Made by a program: the position numbers and the translations under genes. Shown here piece by piece: positions 7,916 through 17,547 of a DNA stretch of 64,000 nucleotides. This DNA is from Microcystis wesenbergii NRERC-220 (GTDB taxonomy: Bacteria; Cyanobacteriota; Cyanobacteriia; Cyanobacteriales; Microcystaceae), in contig NZ_JAVSJA010000001.1 in NCBI RefSeq assembly GCF_032027425.1, forward strand, positions 4,600,001 to 4,664,000, given 5' to 3'. How positions within the stretch are numbered: position 1 is the first letter of the stretch; every line of letters begins with the position of its first letter. The notes under the pieces were generated by a model. It did no database searches. It saw only the letters and a program-made list of their open reading frames with translations, and was not told where the DNA came from.

Positions 7916-10900
7916 TTAATCTACAAGACTTTCTTTTTGGATTAATACCTCACCAGCGATCAAACGTTGGGCTGCCGACAGTAAAACACTCTCAATATAG
8001 GGCTTGACAAAAAAACCTTTTGCCCCTTTAGCAGCGGCGAGATGCTGCATTTTTTGCGCCCCTTGCGCGGTAACCATCGCTACTGGTATCCCCTGAAGTT
8101 GTTCATCCTCTTGCAGACAAGAGAGCAATTCTAACCCATTCAGGCGCGGCATTTCGATATCGCAGAGAATCAGATCACAAGCTAATCCGGCCCGTAATTT
8201 TTCCCATGCTTCTAAACCGTCCCGGGCCTGTTCAATGCGATAACCAGCTTTAACAAAAGAAATCGTTAACATTTCTCGCATTATTACCGAATCATCGACA
8301 ATCAAGACCAGAGGAGAGGATAAAGGCTGATTACGAGCCGCTTTAATACTATCAGCTAGTAACACTTCCCCCGCAATCATTTTTTCAGCTGCCGAGAGTA
8401 AATCTCTGTCCGGGCAGGGCTTGGTAAAATAACCACTAGCTCCTAATTTCGCCGCCTCCTTGCGATGAAGGTCCGCTCCTCGGGAAGTCAAGAAAGCCAC
8501 GGGAATCGCCGCTAATCGGGGGTCTTTTTGCAAATTAGACAGTAATTCCAGGCCATTCATGCGGGGCATCTCGATATCGGAGAAAACGATATCACAGGGC
8601 AAACCGCCGCGTAATTTTTCCCAAGCTTCTTGACCATCCCGGGCCTGTTCCACACGATAACCGGCTTTACTAAAGGTTAAAGAGAGCAATTCCCGGACAG
8701 TAATCGAATCATCGACAATCAGCACCATAGTCTCGGATTTTTGGCCAGTTCCCACCTCTACGGGGGGGGCTGGTTGGCGCCAAGGACTCCCCTTATCGGT
8801 ACGCAGACGACCCTGGGCAATGTCGATTAACTCTAACACATCGCCGATGGGCATCACCGTACCATCGCCTAAAACCGTCGCCCCAGCAATCCCAACCGTT
8901 TTCGGAATCGGTCCTTCGATCTGTTTGATGACGATTTCCGGTAGCGAGCTTCGGAATCGGTCCTCTGACATGATCACTTGATCTACCTGCACTGCCAAGA
9001 GATTATTACCACCGCGCAGGATCACGATCGAAAAAGAGTCTTCCTCCTGTTTGCCGGTGTAAAAACTACCGCGACCGACCCGCCGATTGTAGGAAAGCAA
9101 CTCGCTCAGGGGTTGGAAAGGTAGTAAAGTATTTTGCCAGAAAACGCAGCGCCGTCCATCCATATCCATTTGGATATCCCTGGGCTGGTAAAAGCTCATC
9201 TTCACCTCTTTCACCTCTTCCACCTTTCCCACCTTGACCTCCAGGCTTTTGGGGAGGAGGACTTCTTCCACTTCGTCCCTGGAGAAACCGATGCGCGCAC
9301 GATCACTAACACAAAAGAGGGCCTTACAGATACTCAGGGTTAGGGGTAAACGGATGGTAAAAGTGGTTCCTTTGCCCAGTACCGAGTCAATAGTAACGGT
9401 CCCGCGCACATCGATTACACTGGTACGCACCACATCTAAACCCACCCCACGACCGGAAATACCATCGGCCTGATCTTTGGTACTAAAACCGGGGCGAAAG
9501 AGGAGTTCATAGACTTCTTGGGGACTGAGGTGTTGAGCTTCCCGATCGCTGATTAGTCCTTTTTTGATCGCCTTGCGTTTAACCCGATTCGCATCAATAC
9601 CGGCCCCATCATCACTAACGGTGATCACGGTTTGATTTCCCTGTAGGAATGCCTGGACAGAGATCGTACCGAGGGCAGGTTTCCCCTTAGCCATGCGTTC
9701 TTGGGGTGATTCAATGCCGTGGGCGATCGCATTGTTGACCAGATGGGTCATGGGACTAAGGAGATGTTCAAGGAGCATCTGATCGATGAGAACATCACCC
9801 CCTTCCACTTTTAATTTGGCTTGTTTATGCAGTTCCAGGGACAGATCGTGAATTGCCCGGGGTAGGTGATCGGCAGTTTCACTAAAGGGAGCCATGCGGG
9901 ATTTGGTCATCCCTTCCTGTAGTTGGGTGGTAACCTGTCGCAGACTACGCATCACCTGATCGGTTTCATCGACGACAAATTGAAGATCAGAGGCCGATTC
10001 TCGCACTCGCACGATCAATTCGATTATATTTTGCGCTTTTTTATGGAAATCATTATCAAACTGGTCGAGATCTAGGGCATCTTGTTTGCCGGTCATAGCC
10101 GAATCGCCCTGATTTTCTCCCTTAACTCTACCGTAACCGATGGCACCGCGGGAATTGCGACTAGCCAGCAAAGCCCCTTCTAGGAGGGTTCTTTCATAGA
10201 GATCCTGCAGCCAACTGCCCACATCGCTGAGTTTTTGGACTTGGTTAAGCAAATTATCCAAAAAGAGACCCAGGTCCTTCTGTTCCTGTTCAAGGCAATT
10301 GCGTTTAACCACCAGTTCCCCGATCAGATTGCTGAGGTTATCCAATTGTTTGATCGGCACCCGCATCGTCTGTTCAAAAGCTTTACTGACAAGGGGACGC
10401 CCGTTATTTAACCGTGCTGGTGGACTGAAACTGGAGGCCGGAACTCCTCCCATCACCTGACTGCTTTCTTTGAGGAGTTTTTCTAAATCCTTGAATTTAT
10501 TCTCTAGGTGGCTTTCTGTGGCAAGTTCCAGTGATTCTAACCGTTGGAGATGTTCCGCCCCAGCCTCCCGTTCCACTGCCGTGGATTCCGAGAGGAGGGC
10601 TTCTAGGGATTCAAAGATGTCTGGCAGTGGCGATTGCGCTCGTGGAGTGGGTTTTTCCAGAAAAGCTTCTAAGTCTTCAAGGCTGTCGTAAAAATTGGGG
10701 TTGCTGATGGTTATAATTGCTTCTGAGTCCCGGACTGCTGCATTTTCTAACAGCCGAGATTCCAGATCATCCCCATCTTCTGCTTCTGACTTTGGCGCAG
10801 GCCTACGGGTAAAATAAAGATCATTAGTGGCGGCTTCTTCCCAATTGATGCTACCGCCAAAAAGTTCCCGTAATTCCCGTTCTGAGGGCAAGGAAGACGG

Positions 10901-11068
10901 GGTTTGGCCAAGAGAAGCCCCAGACCTGGCTGCCGGAGAGGAACTCTGCTCAAATAAAAAGCTGAGTTCGTCTAGAGCCTCCTCACCGTCGCTGTCTTTG
11001 TCTTCTAAACTCTCTAACAACTGTTCGAGATCTTCGTTAAAGAGATGATCCGAGTCGGGTTTCATCAT
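7916..11068 (-). CDS. CheA-type hybrid histidine kinase with two receiver domains (PilL-C / Hik43 type)
   Basis: This 1050-residue cytoplasmic kinase probably serves type IV pilus motility or phototaxis. Order: acidic, low-complexity N-terminus (1-230), CheA dimerisation region (~240-420), HATPase with N box HLVNNAIAHGIE (~446), DDGAGI and GRGVGLDVV, CheW-like domain (~580-740), then two receivers, each with VDDS and the phosphoacceptor in SDIEMP (~831) or CDIEMP (~970). I see no Hpt domain at the N-terminus. In Synechocystis the pil CheA is split between two genes, and this looks like the C-terminal partner. I prefer ATG 11068 with AGGAAG upstream over the TTG at 11107. Confidence 0.88.
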   Translation of the reverse strand: MMKPDSDHLFNEDLEQLLESLEDKDSDGEEALDELSFLFEQSSSPAARSGASLGQTPSSLPSERELRELFGGSINWEEAATNDLYFTRRPAPKSEAEDGDDLESRLLENAAVRDSEAIITISNPNFYDSLEDLEAFLEKPTPRAQSPLPDIFESLEALLSESTAVEREAGAEHLQRLESLELATESHLENKFKDLEKLLKESSQVMGGVPASSFSPPARLNNGRPLVSKAFEQTMRVPIKQLDNLSNLIGELVVKRNCLEQEQKDLGLFLDNLLNQVQKLSDVGSWLQDLYERTLLEGALLASRNSRGAIGYGRVKGENQGDSAMTGKQDALDLDQFDNDFHKKAQNIIELIVRVRESASDLQFVVDETDQVMRSLRQVTTQLQEGMTKSRMAPFSETADHLPRAIHDLSLELHKQAKLKVEGGDVLIDQMLLEHLLSPMTHLVNNAIAHGIESPQERMAKGKPALGTISVQAFLQGNQTVITVSDDGAGIDANRVKRKAIKKGLISDREAQHLSPQEVYELLFRPGFSTKDQADGISGRGVGLDVVRTSVIDVRGTVTIDSVLGKGTTFTIRLPLTLSICKALFCVSDRARIGFSRDEVEEVLLPKSLEVKVGKVEEVKEVKMSFYQPRDIQMDMDGRRCVFWQNTLLPFQPLSELLSYNRRVGRGSFYTGKQEEDSFSIVILRGGNNLLAVQVDQVIMSEDRFRSSLPEIVIKQIEGPIPKTVGIAGATVLGDGTVMPIGDVLELIDIAQGRLRTDKGSPWRQPAPPVEVGTGQKSETMVLIVDDSITVRELLSLTFSKAGYRVEQARDGQEAWEKLRGGLPCDIVFSDIEMPRMNGLELLSNLQKDPRLAAIPVAFLTSRGADLHRKEAAKLGASGYFTKPCPDRDLLSAAEKMIAGEVLLADSIKAARNQPLSSPLVLIVDDSVIMREMLTISFVKAGYRIEQARDGLEAWEKLRAGLACDLILCDIEMPRLNGLELLSCLQEDEQLQGIPVAMVTAQGAQKMQHLAAAKGAKGFFVKPYIESVLLSAAQRLIAGEVLIQKESLVD

Positions 11069-11174
11069 GATTTGCTTCCTGCCAAGTCTTCCTTTTTGGT
11101 CAACCAATACGCTCTCTCTAGCTTCAGGTTACCCAGAATTCTACCCGATAACTTCATCCACTAGCAATTTTTTT

Positions 11175-11837
11175 ATGGCTAATCAAACTCTTGGACTCGA
11201 TCGACAATTTTATTCCTATTATCAATCTATCTGTCTGCGAGAACCCCCGATTTTAGCTCAGTTACGTCAAGAAACTGCCTCTCAACCCCTGGCAGTCATG
11301 CAGATTGCCCCCGAACAAGGTCAGTTTATGGCTTTTTTAGTACAGGCGATCAGGGCGAAAAAAACCCTAGAAATAGGGGTTTTTACCGGTTATAGTTCTC
11401 TAGTGGTGGCCTTAGCTTTACCCCCGGAAGGCAAGCTGATCGCCTGTGATCTAAGCGAAGAATATACCAGTATAGCCCGCCGTTATTGGCAGCAGGCCGG
11501 TGTCGCCGCTAAAATCGATTTAAGAATTGCCCCAGCCCTGGAGACTTTAGATCAATTAATCGCCGCAGGAGAAAGTAATAGTTTTGATTTTGTCTTTATC
11601 GATGCCGATAAAAGTAATTATGATCGCTACTACGAACAGGCGTTACAATTGGTCAGAACGGGCGGAATTATCGCTATCGATAATGTCTTTTGGTCGGGAC
11701 GGGTAGCAACGGACGATAACACCGATAATCGCACCAAAATTATCCGTTCACTTAATGCCAAAATTCAGCAGGATGAACGGGTAAATATCAGTATTATTCC
11801 TATTGGTGATGGTTTGACCCTAGCCATGAAAAAGTGA
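11175..11837 (+). CDS. Class I SAM-dependent O-methyltransferase (family 3)
   Basis: This 220-residue cation-dependent O-methyltransferase is of the catechol/caffeoyl-CoA type. The SAM-binding strand LEIGVFTGYSS lies near residue 60, the metal-binding region DFVFIDADKSNY near 138, and IAIDNVFWSG near 165. It is close to the Synechocystis small O-methyltransferase that acts on hydroxylated aromatics. The start ATG at 11175 gives the family's length; the longer frame to 11067 only overlaps the divergent kinase gene. Substrate unknown. Confidence 0.88.
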   Translation: MANQTLGLDRQFYSYYQSICLREPPILAQLRQETASQPLAVMQIAPEQGQFMAFLVQAIRAKKTLEIGVFTGYSSLVVALALPPEGKLIACDLSEEYTSIARRYWQQAGVAAKIDLRIAPALETLDQLIAAGESNSFDFVFIDADKSNYDRYYEQALQLVRTGGIIAIDNVFWSGRVATDDNTDNRTKIIRSLNAKIQQDERVNISIIPIGDGLTLAMKK

Positions 11838-11889
11838 AGAAGTGGAGGAGAGTAGAAAAGCTTTTGCTCTTAACAATCAGGGTTTATTT

Positions 11890-11982
11890 TTATTGTCTAA
11901 ATTTAGTCACCAGTCCAAAACCACCCACGACAAAGCTAAGTAATAGGGCAAAATTAACTTCTTGGTTACGATAGGCACTCAT
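11890..11982 (-). CDS. Possible 30-residue single-span membrane peptide
   Basis: A small ORF (MSAYRNQEVNFALLLSFVVG..) has one hydrophobic stretch and a basic end. Cyanobacterial genomes carry many such small subunits of photosynthetic or NDH complexes, but I do not recognise this one. It starts with ATG and lies alone in a 460-base gap whose remainder contains a palindrome (12071-12099) and a repeat element (12135-12239). Confidence 0.35.
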   Translation of the reverse strand: MSAYRNQEVNFALLLSFVVGGFGLVTKFRQ

Positions 11983-12070
11983 GCAAGAGACAGTTAGATA
12001 AGCTTAGACGCACTTAAGTTACATATCTTGATAATTCAAAAAACTCTCAACCGCTTATTCCTCCTGCCTT

Positions 12071-12099
12071 GCTAAAACGCATCTTAGATGCGTTTTAGC
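12071..12099. repeat. Near-perfect 29-nt palindrome
   Basis: The arms GCTAAAACGCATCT and AGATGCGTTTTAGC are complementary around a single central base. It lies in a gene-free stretch and could be a hairpin remnant of a mobile element or a transcript end, but no T-run follows. Confidence 0.5.
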
Positions 12100-12134
12100 T
12101 TATCTGTAATTAATTAATTGTGTCTCGCTACTTA

Positions 12135-12239
12135 TAAGTACCTAAGCAAAATTAATTACACATATCTAACCACCTCTTGCCTCTTGCCCCTTGCCTCTTG
12201 CCTATCTTCACTAGGAAATTAATTTTGCACGACTACTTA
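12135..12239. repeat. MITE-like element, family 2, copy b
   Basis: This 105-bp element has the same inverted ends as 733-837 (TAAGTACCTAAGCAAAATTA.. and ..TTTTGCACGACTACTTA) and a TTGCCTC heptamer array in the middle. The two copies have identical length, showing recent common origin. Confidence 0.8.
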
Positions 12240-12302
12240 TCTCTTAAGATAGTTGACAAAAAATTATAGCTGAGAATGACAGCACCAAATTATCAGTTCA
12301 AC

Positions 12303-12388
12303 GGAGAGGGTGGGATTTGAACCCACGTTAGGTGTGACCCTAAAGCAGATTTCGAGTCTGCCGCATTCAACCACTCTGCCACCTCTCC
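12303..12388 (-). tRNA. tRNA-Ser (anticodon CGA)
   Basis: This 86-nt class II tRNA lies on the minus strand. The acceptor arms GGAGAGG and CCTCTCC pair. The anticodon stem GCAGA/TCTGC encloses the loop CTCGAAA, giving anticodon CGA (serine codon UCG). A long variable arm follows, and the T-arm has GGTTCAAAT. No 3' CCA is encoded at the end. Confidence 0.95.
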
Positions 12389-12634
12389 ACAGGGTTTGAG
12401 TCTGGATTATCATTTTAACAGATTACTTGCCCTAGGATTGATTTTTTTTGATCGACCTCTTGCCTAATTGATTTTTGAGGGTTTAAAAACGTCAAAAATA
12501 AGGATTAAGTGGCATAAAATATCTAAATAGACCATTTAATTGATTATTATTCACTCGTAATTCTCCTGACGACCGACTACTGACCACTGACTCCTCACCA
12601 ACCACGACAATTTTTGATTTTTACCAGAGGTCCG

Positions 12635-13576
12635 ATGAATCAAGCTCCTTTTCTTCCAGTTAACCATCCCCGGCCTAACTTTCTCCACTGGTTAGGGAGT
12701 CTCTGGAAATTTTCCCGTCCCCATACGATTATCGGCACTTCTTTCAGTGTTTTAAGTCTGTATTTAATTGCTTTAGGCAATATTAGCGATTTTTTTAGCC
12801 ATTGGTCGGTTTTATTGCTCACTTGGGCTGCTTGTCTTGCGGGTAATGTCTATATCGTCGGTTTAAATCAGTTGGAAGACATCGACATCGATAAAATCAA
12901 TAAACCCCATCTTCCCCTAGCCAAGGGCGAATTTTCTCGGTTAACAGGCGGGTTAATCGTGGGTTTTAGCGGTATTTTAGCAATTATACTGGCTTTTATC
13001 GGTGGTTTTTGGCTGTTAATCACCGTGGGGATTAGTTTACTCATCGGTACGGCCTATTCCTTGCCACCAGTGCGTTTAAAACGCTTTCCCCTCTGGTCCG
13101 CCTTCTGTATTTTTACCGTCCGGGGTGTCATCGTCAATTTAGGTCTTTTTCGCCACTACAACACAGTTATTAATCAAAATCAGTCTATCTATCCCTCGAT
13201 CTGGGTTTTAACAGCTTTTGTTCTCGTTTTCACCGTTGCGATCGCTATTTTTAAGGATGTTCCTGACCTAGAAGGCGATCGCATTTACCAAATTACCACT
13301 TTTACCCTCCTTCTCGGTCCTCAAAAAATCTTAATAATTTCCCTCTTGACAATTTCGCTGTGTTATGCAGGGATGATTGCCGTCGGCCTCTTGGGGATAA
13401 CAGGAATTAATTCTTCTCTGGCCATTGTCGCCCATCTGCTCCTACTTCTTCTTCTTTGGTGGCGTAGTCGCGGAGTAAATTTAGAAGATAAAAGCGAAAT
13501 CAGCCGATTTTACCAATTTATTTGGAAATTATTCTTCCTAGAATACCTTATATTCCCCCTAGCTTGTTTACTGTGA
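12635..13576 (+). CDS. hpt: Homogentisate phytyltransferase (tocopherol pathway)
   Basis: This 313-residue UbiA-family membrane prenyltransferase attaches the phytyl chain to homogentisate in vitamin E synthesis. The Asp-rich motif NQLEDIDIDKINKP lies near residues 77-90 and the second motif KDVPDLEGD near 210. It has about eight or nine membrane spans and ends FYQFIWKLFFLEYLIFPLACLL, as in the Synechocystis enzyme. I chose ATG 12635 over the TTG at 12614. Its stop overlaps the next gene's GTG start by 4 bases, so the two are translationally coupled. Confidence 0.93.
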   Translation: MNQAPFLPVNHPRPNFLHWLGSLWKFSRPHTIIGTSFSVLSLYLIALGNISDFFSHWSVLLLTWAACLAGNVYIVGLNQLEDIDIDKINKPHLPLAKGEFSRLTGGLIVGFSGILAIILAFIGGFWLLITVGISLLIGTAYSLPPVRLKRFPLWSAFCIFTVRGVIVNLGLFRHYNTVINQNQSIYPSIWVLTAFVLVFTVAIAIFKDVPDLEGDRIYQITTFTLLLGPQKILIISLLTISLCYAGMIAVGLLGITGINSSLAIVAHLLLLLLLWWRSRGVNLEDKSEISRFYQFIWKLFFLEYLIFPLACLL

Positions 13577-15846
13577 AAATATCTCCTTTTTTAGCGGCGA
13601 TTCCCTTACTTTGGCTAAGTGGTACAAGCGCACCTAGTCAAGAAACCATAGAGCCGCAATTATTAACCGGCAATCTTCGTTTAACCCTGAAACATGGCGT
13701 TTGGAAACTGTGGCAAGATAAACCCGTTTATCAATATCTTACCCTAGATTTAAGATGCGATCGTGCCGTTTGTCAGCCATCGGTGTGGGGATACGCACCC
13801 AAATTTAACAAAGAAGTGGATCACCAAGGTACGGTAAAAACGATTAAATTAGACAATGCTTGGCGATTACAGGTGAAAATGAACATTCAAACTCACCCTT
13901 GGCAAGCGGAAGTCAGGGAAGCTATCTATAATATCGAAATTGTCCCCTACCAAGACCAACTTATCGGCAGTTATCAAGGTACTTTAGGGGGAAGAAGACT
14001 ACAAAACACAGTTAATGGCACAATTTCCCCTTTATGGCCTAATCCTGTCCCTAATCACCAACCCCTACAACCGCGAGAACATCCCCGTTTAATCTTTCGC
14101 AAGTCAGAATTAACTAATCTCAGAGAAAAAGCGAAAACTCCCATCGGTCAAACTATTATCGCCCAATTAAACAACAGTTTACAGGAAAAAATTTATTACG
14201 ATGGTTATGTGCCTAATGGGGGTTATCATGCCACAGGTCATTGTTTTTTAGCAATTTTAAATCAAGATAGAAAATCAGCAGAAACCGCCTGGGAAATTCT
14301 CGAAAAAACCCGTAAAAATCGGGGCAGGAGAATCTTAGAACAATCGCCAATTGTCGCCGGAGTCGCTCTCGCCTACGATCTTTGTTATGATTTTTGGGGA
14401 GAAAAGCGCCAACGGGAAATTACTGGCTGGTTATTCAGTGAAAGTAAAAAACTTCTCAAAGGTGATTCACCCAAAAATGGCTGGAATGGAGACGCAGTTA
14501 GTAACTGGAATGCGCGGGCCAGAGGTGCGGCAGGTTTAGCCAGTTTAGCGATTCTCAAGGAAGATGTACCAGCCGATCCTCTCTATTCTCCCTCTGCACA
14601 GGTGGAAATGGCCAAACGTCACATCGAACGCTATTTTACCACAGCTATCGGCGATCGAGGATTTGGCACGGAGGGAGATTTATACAGCACCGAACCCATG
14701 GTTCTCGCTGTTTTTCCTTTTCTGCAAGGGTATCGAAATAGTCTCGGATTAGACTTAGTAGCTGGTTCCCCGGCAGCCCAATTAATCCCCCATTATTTAA
14801 CCAGAATTGTCCCTAAGAATGGTCAATTATTGATTCCTGCTTATGGCAGACATCAGATGTTTGTAGGAGTATCTTTATTAACTATCGGATTGGGAATTAC
14901 CGATAAATCATTGCTACCAGCAGTAAAATGGCGATTACAAGGTCAAGAAAAACAACTTTTTCACCCCCATTATCCTCATATTGCCCCTTTTCTTCTCGCT
15001 GCTTATCCATCTAATCTTATTCCAGAAAATCCCGAACGCCAACTTTCCCGCGTTTTAGTTGATCAACAAAAGGGATTTTATACTTTTCGTAATCGGTGGC
15101 AAAATGAAGAGGATTTTGTCGCTAGTATCTATCTCAAACAGCAACCTTTTGTGGGGGGATGGTCTTTTCCCGATGTCGCTAGTGTGAGAATTTGGGGATT
15201 AGGAGGACATTGGGCGAGTTTTGAGGGGTCAAAAGGCGACTGGAATTCGGAAAATACCGTTACTTTCCCGAAAACACCGCCTTGGCGACAGGCAAAACCG
15301 ATATCTTTTCAATCTAGTCCCGATGGTTCGGGAGTAATTACCTTAAAAACTGATAAAATCAGGGTTAAAAGAGCTAATCCACCCTTCGGCTCCGCTCAGG
15401 GTGAACCCGCAGAAGTCGCTCTAGTTCGCTCTTTCGCCGTCGATTACGGTCTTTCCTCTGGTTCTCCCGGATTATTCGTCTTGATGGATAAATTATTAGG
15501 TAAAGTCGAGCAACCAGAATTTATTAATAAAACTTGGGTGATGAATACCCAGGGAAATGTCACTCTCGGAAAAAATAGTTTTACTATCACTCAAAATCGG
15601 GCAACTATGCAGGGAACTTTTATCACTCCCGTGACTTTAAAAGTCGAGAAAACTAATACAGGTCAGCGCATTTTAGCCACGGGTAGCGAGGAATTTTTTC
15701 TGGTGATGACCGTGCAGAAAAGTCGTCCCCCAGCAGTTAAAATTATCGGTAAGGGATTAGATGCGATCGTGGAAATTGGCTTCCAGGAAATCTCAATTAT
15801 CGACGGTGCAGTTAGATTAAAAAATATGAATTTTCAAGAGCCATAA
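13573..15846 (+). CDS. Secreted heparinase II/III-like protein (putative polysaccharide lyase)
   Basis: This protein of about 757 residues starts with a signal peptide (VKISPFLAAIPLLWLSGTSA). After ~150 residues of beta structure comes EHPRLIFRKSELTNLREKA, the usual opening of heparinase/alginate-lyase-like alpha/alpha-toroid domains, then helical repeats with GVALAYDLCYDFW and NWNARARGAAG. The C-terminal third is beta-rich. The GTG at 13573 overlaps the hpt stop (GTGA) and begins at the signal peptide. The enzyme class is an inference from fold pattern; no catalytic residues can be assigned with confidence. Confidence 0.6.
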   Translation: MKISPFLAAIPLLWLSGTSAPSQETIEPQLLTGNLRLTLKHGVWKLWQDKPVYQYLTLDLRCDRAVCQPSVWGYAPKFNKEVDHQGTVKTIKLDNAWRLQVKMNIQTHPWQAEVREAIYNIEIVPYQDQLIGSYQGTLGGRRLQNTVNGTISPLWPNPVPNHQPLQPREHPRLIFRKSELTNLREKAKTPIGQTIIAQLNNSLQEKIYYDGYVPNGGYHATGHCFLAILNQDRKSAETAWEILEKTRKNRGRRILEQSPIVAGVALAYDLCYDFWGEKRQREITGWLFSESKKLLKGDSPKNGWNGDAVSNWNARARGAAGLASLAILKEDVPADPLYSPSAQVEMAKRHIERYFTTAIGDRGFGTEGDLYSTEPMVLAVFPFLQGYRNSLGLDLVAGSPAAQLIPHYLTRIVPKNGQLLIPAYGRHQMFVGVSLLTIGLGITDKSLLPAVKWRLQGQEKQLFHPHYPHIAPFLLAAYPSNLIPENPERQLSRVLVDQQKGFYTFRNRWQNEEDFVASIYLKQQPFVGGWSFPDVASVRIWGLGGHWASFEGSKGDWNSENTVTFPKTPPWRQAKPISFQSSPDGSGVITLKTDKIRVKRANPPFGSAQGEPAEVALVRSFAVDYGLSSGSPGLFVLMDKLLGKVEQPEFINKTWVMNTQGNVTLGKNSFTITQNRATMQGTFITPVTLKVEKTNTGQRILATGSEEFFLVMTVQKSRPPAVKIIGKGLDAIVEIGFQEISIIDGAVRLKNMNFQEP

Positions 15847-16011
15847 AAATTGGCAAGTGACCCAAGACAAGTTAACAGTTGTCAAGGAGCATTGGTCAAA
15901 ATGATAACTATTCGAGCAATTATTGATGATATAATCAAGATAGCCGACCAAAATAGCCACTAAATTCAGAACTATCTAGAATTGCATCTATAATTTCCGA
16001 CTAACTAAACT

Positions 16012-16380
16012 ATGACTAAATATTATCAAATCACCGTTCACAATCGTCAGACGGGCGAAAAAATTACCACCACCGTTGCCGAGGATAACTATATACTCCA
16101 CAGTCTGGAAAAACAGGGCTATCAATTACCCTTTTCCTGTCGCAATGGAGCTTGTACCAGCTGCGCGGTCAGGGTATTATCAGGAGATATCCACCAACCA
16201 GAAGCGATCGGACTATCGCCAGAATTAAAAGCCAGAGGTTATGCTTTACTTTGTGTTAGTTATGCCCGCAGCGATATGGAAGTAGCCACCCAAGACGAAG
16301 ATGAAGTCTATGAACTGCAATTCGGTCGCTTTTTTGCTCGTGGCAAAGTGCGTTTTGGTTTACCCTTAGATGAAGAATAG
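16012..16380 (+). CDS. Plant-type [2Fe-2S] ferredoxin with C-terminal extension (FdC2-like)
   Basis: This 122-residue electron carrier binds a 2Fe-2S cluster with CRNGACTSC (near residues 43-51) and a fourth cysteine in YALLC near 81. It is longer than photosynthetic PetF and has an acidic C-terminal tail (EDEVYELQFGRFFARGKVRFGLPLDEE) that matches the FdC2 group found in cyanobacteria and plants. The redox partner is unknown. The next gene starts 14 bases downstream. Confidence 0.88.
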   Translation: MTKYYQITVHNRQTGEKITTTVAEDNYILHSLEKQGYQLPFSCRNGACTSCAVRVLSGDIHQPEAIGLSPELKARGYALLCVSYARSDMEVATQDEDEVYELQFGRFFARGKVRFGLPLDEE

Positions 16381-16394
16381 ATTAGGGATTAATC

Positions 16395-17225
16395 GTGCCA
16401 GATACCAGCAGCCAATTAGAAAAATACCTAGACATTGCCAGCGAAGCCGCCCTAGCGGCGGGAACAATTATCCTCGATAATTGGTGTAAAATCGAGATAA
16501 TAGAAGAAAAAGGGCGATCAGGCGATTTAGTGACGGAAATAGATCGTCGAGCAGAAAGAGAAATTCTCAAAATTATTAGCCGTCACTTTCCCGAACATGG
16601 GATTTTAGCGGAAGAATCGGGAAAAATGCCAGGGACGGACAGCGACTATCTCTGGGCGATCGATCCTCTCGATGGAACCACCAACTATGCCCACGGTTAT
16701 CCCGTATCCGTCGTCTCCATCGGACTACTGATCGCAGGGATAGCAGCAGTGGGAGTTATCTATAACCCCTTTAGAAAGGAACTATTTCGGGCAGCCAGGG
16801 GTTTAGGGTCCACCCTGAACCGTCGTCCCATCCATGTCTCCCGGACGAGTGAACTAGAAAAAAGTTTACTGGTGACGGGTTTTGCCTACGATCGCTGTCA
16901 AACCCAGGATAATAATTATGCCGAATTCTGTTATCTGACCCATCTGAGCCAAGGCGTACGCCGGAGCGGTTCCGCTGCCAAAGACTTAACCGATGTGGCC
17001 TGTGGGCGCTTAGATGGTTATTGGGAACGAGGGATTAATCCCTGGGATATGGCCGCGGGAATTATTCTGATCGAAGAAGCTGGGGGTAAAATTAGCGCCT
17101 ATGATGAGAGTCCTTTTAGGATGGAAACGGGGCGAATTCTGGCCACTAACGGACAGATTCACACCCCCTTAAGCCAAGCTCTGCAAAAAGCTGCCTCTTG
17201 GAGGTTTCAGTTTGAATCCTTTTAA
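16395..17225 (+). CDS. Inositol monophosphatase family protein
   Basis: This 276-residue Mg-dependent phosphatase hydrolyses inositol-1-phosphate or related sugar phosphates. Metal and substrate motifs are complete: GILAEESG, WAIDPLDGTTNYAHGYP and GINPWDMAAG. The GTG start lies 14 bases after the ferredoxin stop, suggesting co-transcription. A second member of the family is at 42729-43541; the two are divergent paralogues. Exact substrate not determinable. Confidence 0.9.
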   Translation: MPDTSSQLEKYLDIASEAALAAGTIILDNWCKIEIIEEKGRSGDLVTEIDRRAEREILKIISRHFPEHGILAEESGKMPGTDSDYLWAIDPLDGTTNYAHGYPVSVVSIGLLIAGIAAVGVIYNPFRKELFRAARGLGSTLNRRPIHVSRTSELEKSLLVTGFAYDRCQTQDNNYAEFCYLTHLSQGVRRSGSAAKDLTDVACGRLDGYWERGINPWDMAAGIILIEEAGGKISAYDESPFRMETGRILATNGQIHTPLSQALQKAASWRFQFESF

Positions 17226-17230
17226 TATTT

Positions 17231-17505
17231 AGGGTTGGCTGAATATCAGCATAAGCTTTGCTAGAAAAGGGTTTGGGGACTTTTTCCCCCAAAAAGTGCC
17301 AGAAACAAACGTTGAGAAATCGAGCCGAGGGACTCAAAACCCTGGCACTTTCCGGAGGCGAACGCAAAGCACTCGCTATGCGAGAACGCAAAGGGTGCCG
17401 CTTCCAGGCGCGCGAGGTCATTCTGTTATTCTGACTTCCCCCACCGACGACCGGCGGCCGACGACCGACTCCTAACTCCACCAACAAACTTTTTCAGCAA
17501 ACTCT
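17231..17505. repeat. MITE-like element, family 1, copy b (TSD ATTT)
   Basis: This 275-bp element starts AGGGTTGGCTGAATA and ends ..CTTTTTCAGCAAACTCT, flanked by ATTT on both sides (17227-17230 and 17506-17509). Its interior differs from copy a and includes a GC-rich stretch and GACGACCG-type repeats. It lies between the IMPase and the DnaJ gene. Confidence 0.85.
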
Positions 17506-17547
17506 ATTTATGGCGTTATCATTTTGATTAGAGATAGGAGCCGCTGT

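Noticed and set aside
10470-11048. Plus-strand frames of ~73 codons opposite the CheA-type kinase
   Set aside because: They are antisense shadows of the Ser/Glu/Leu-rich N-terminus of the kinase and show no features of their own.
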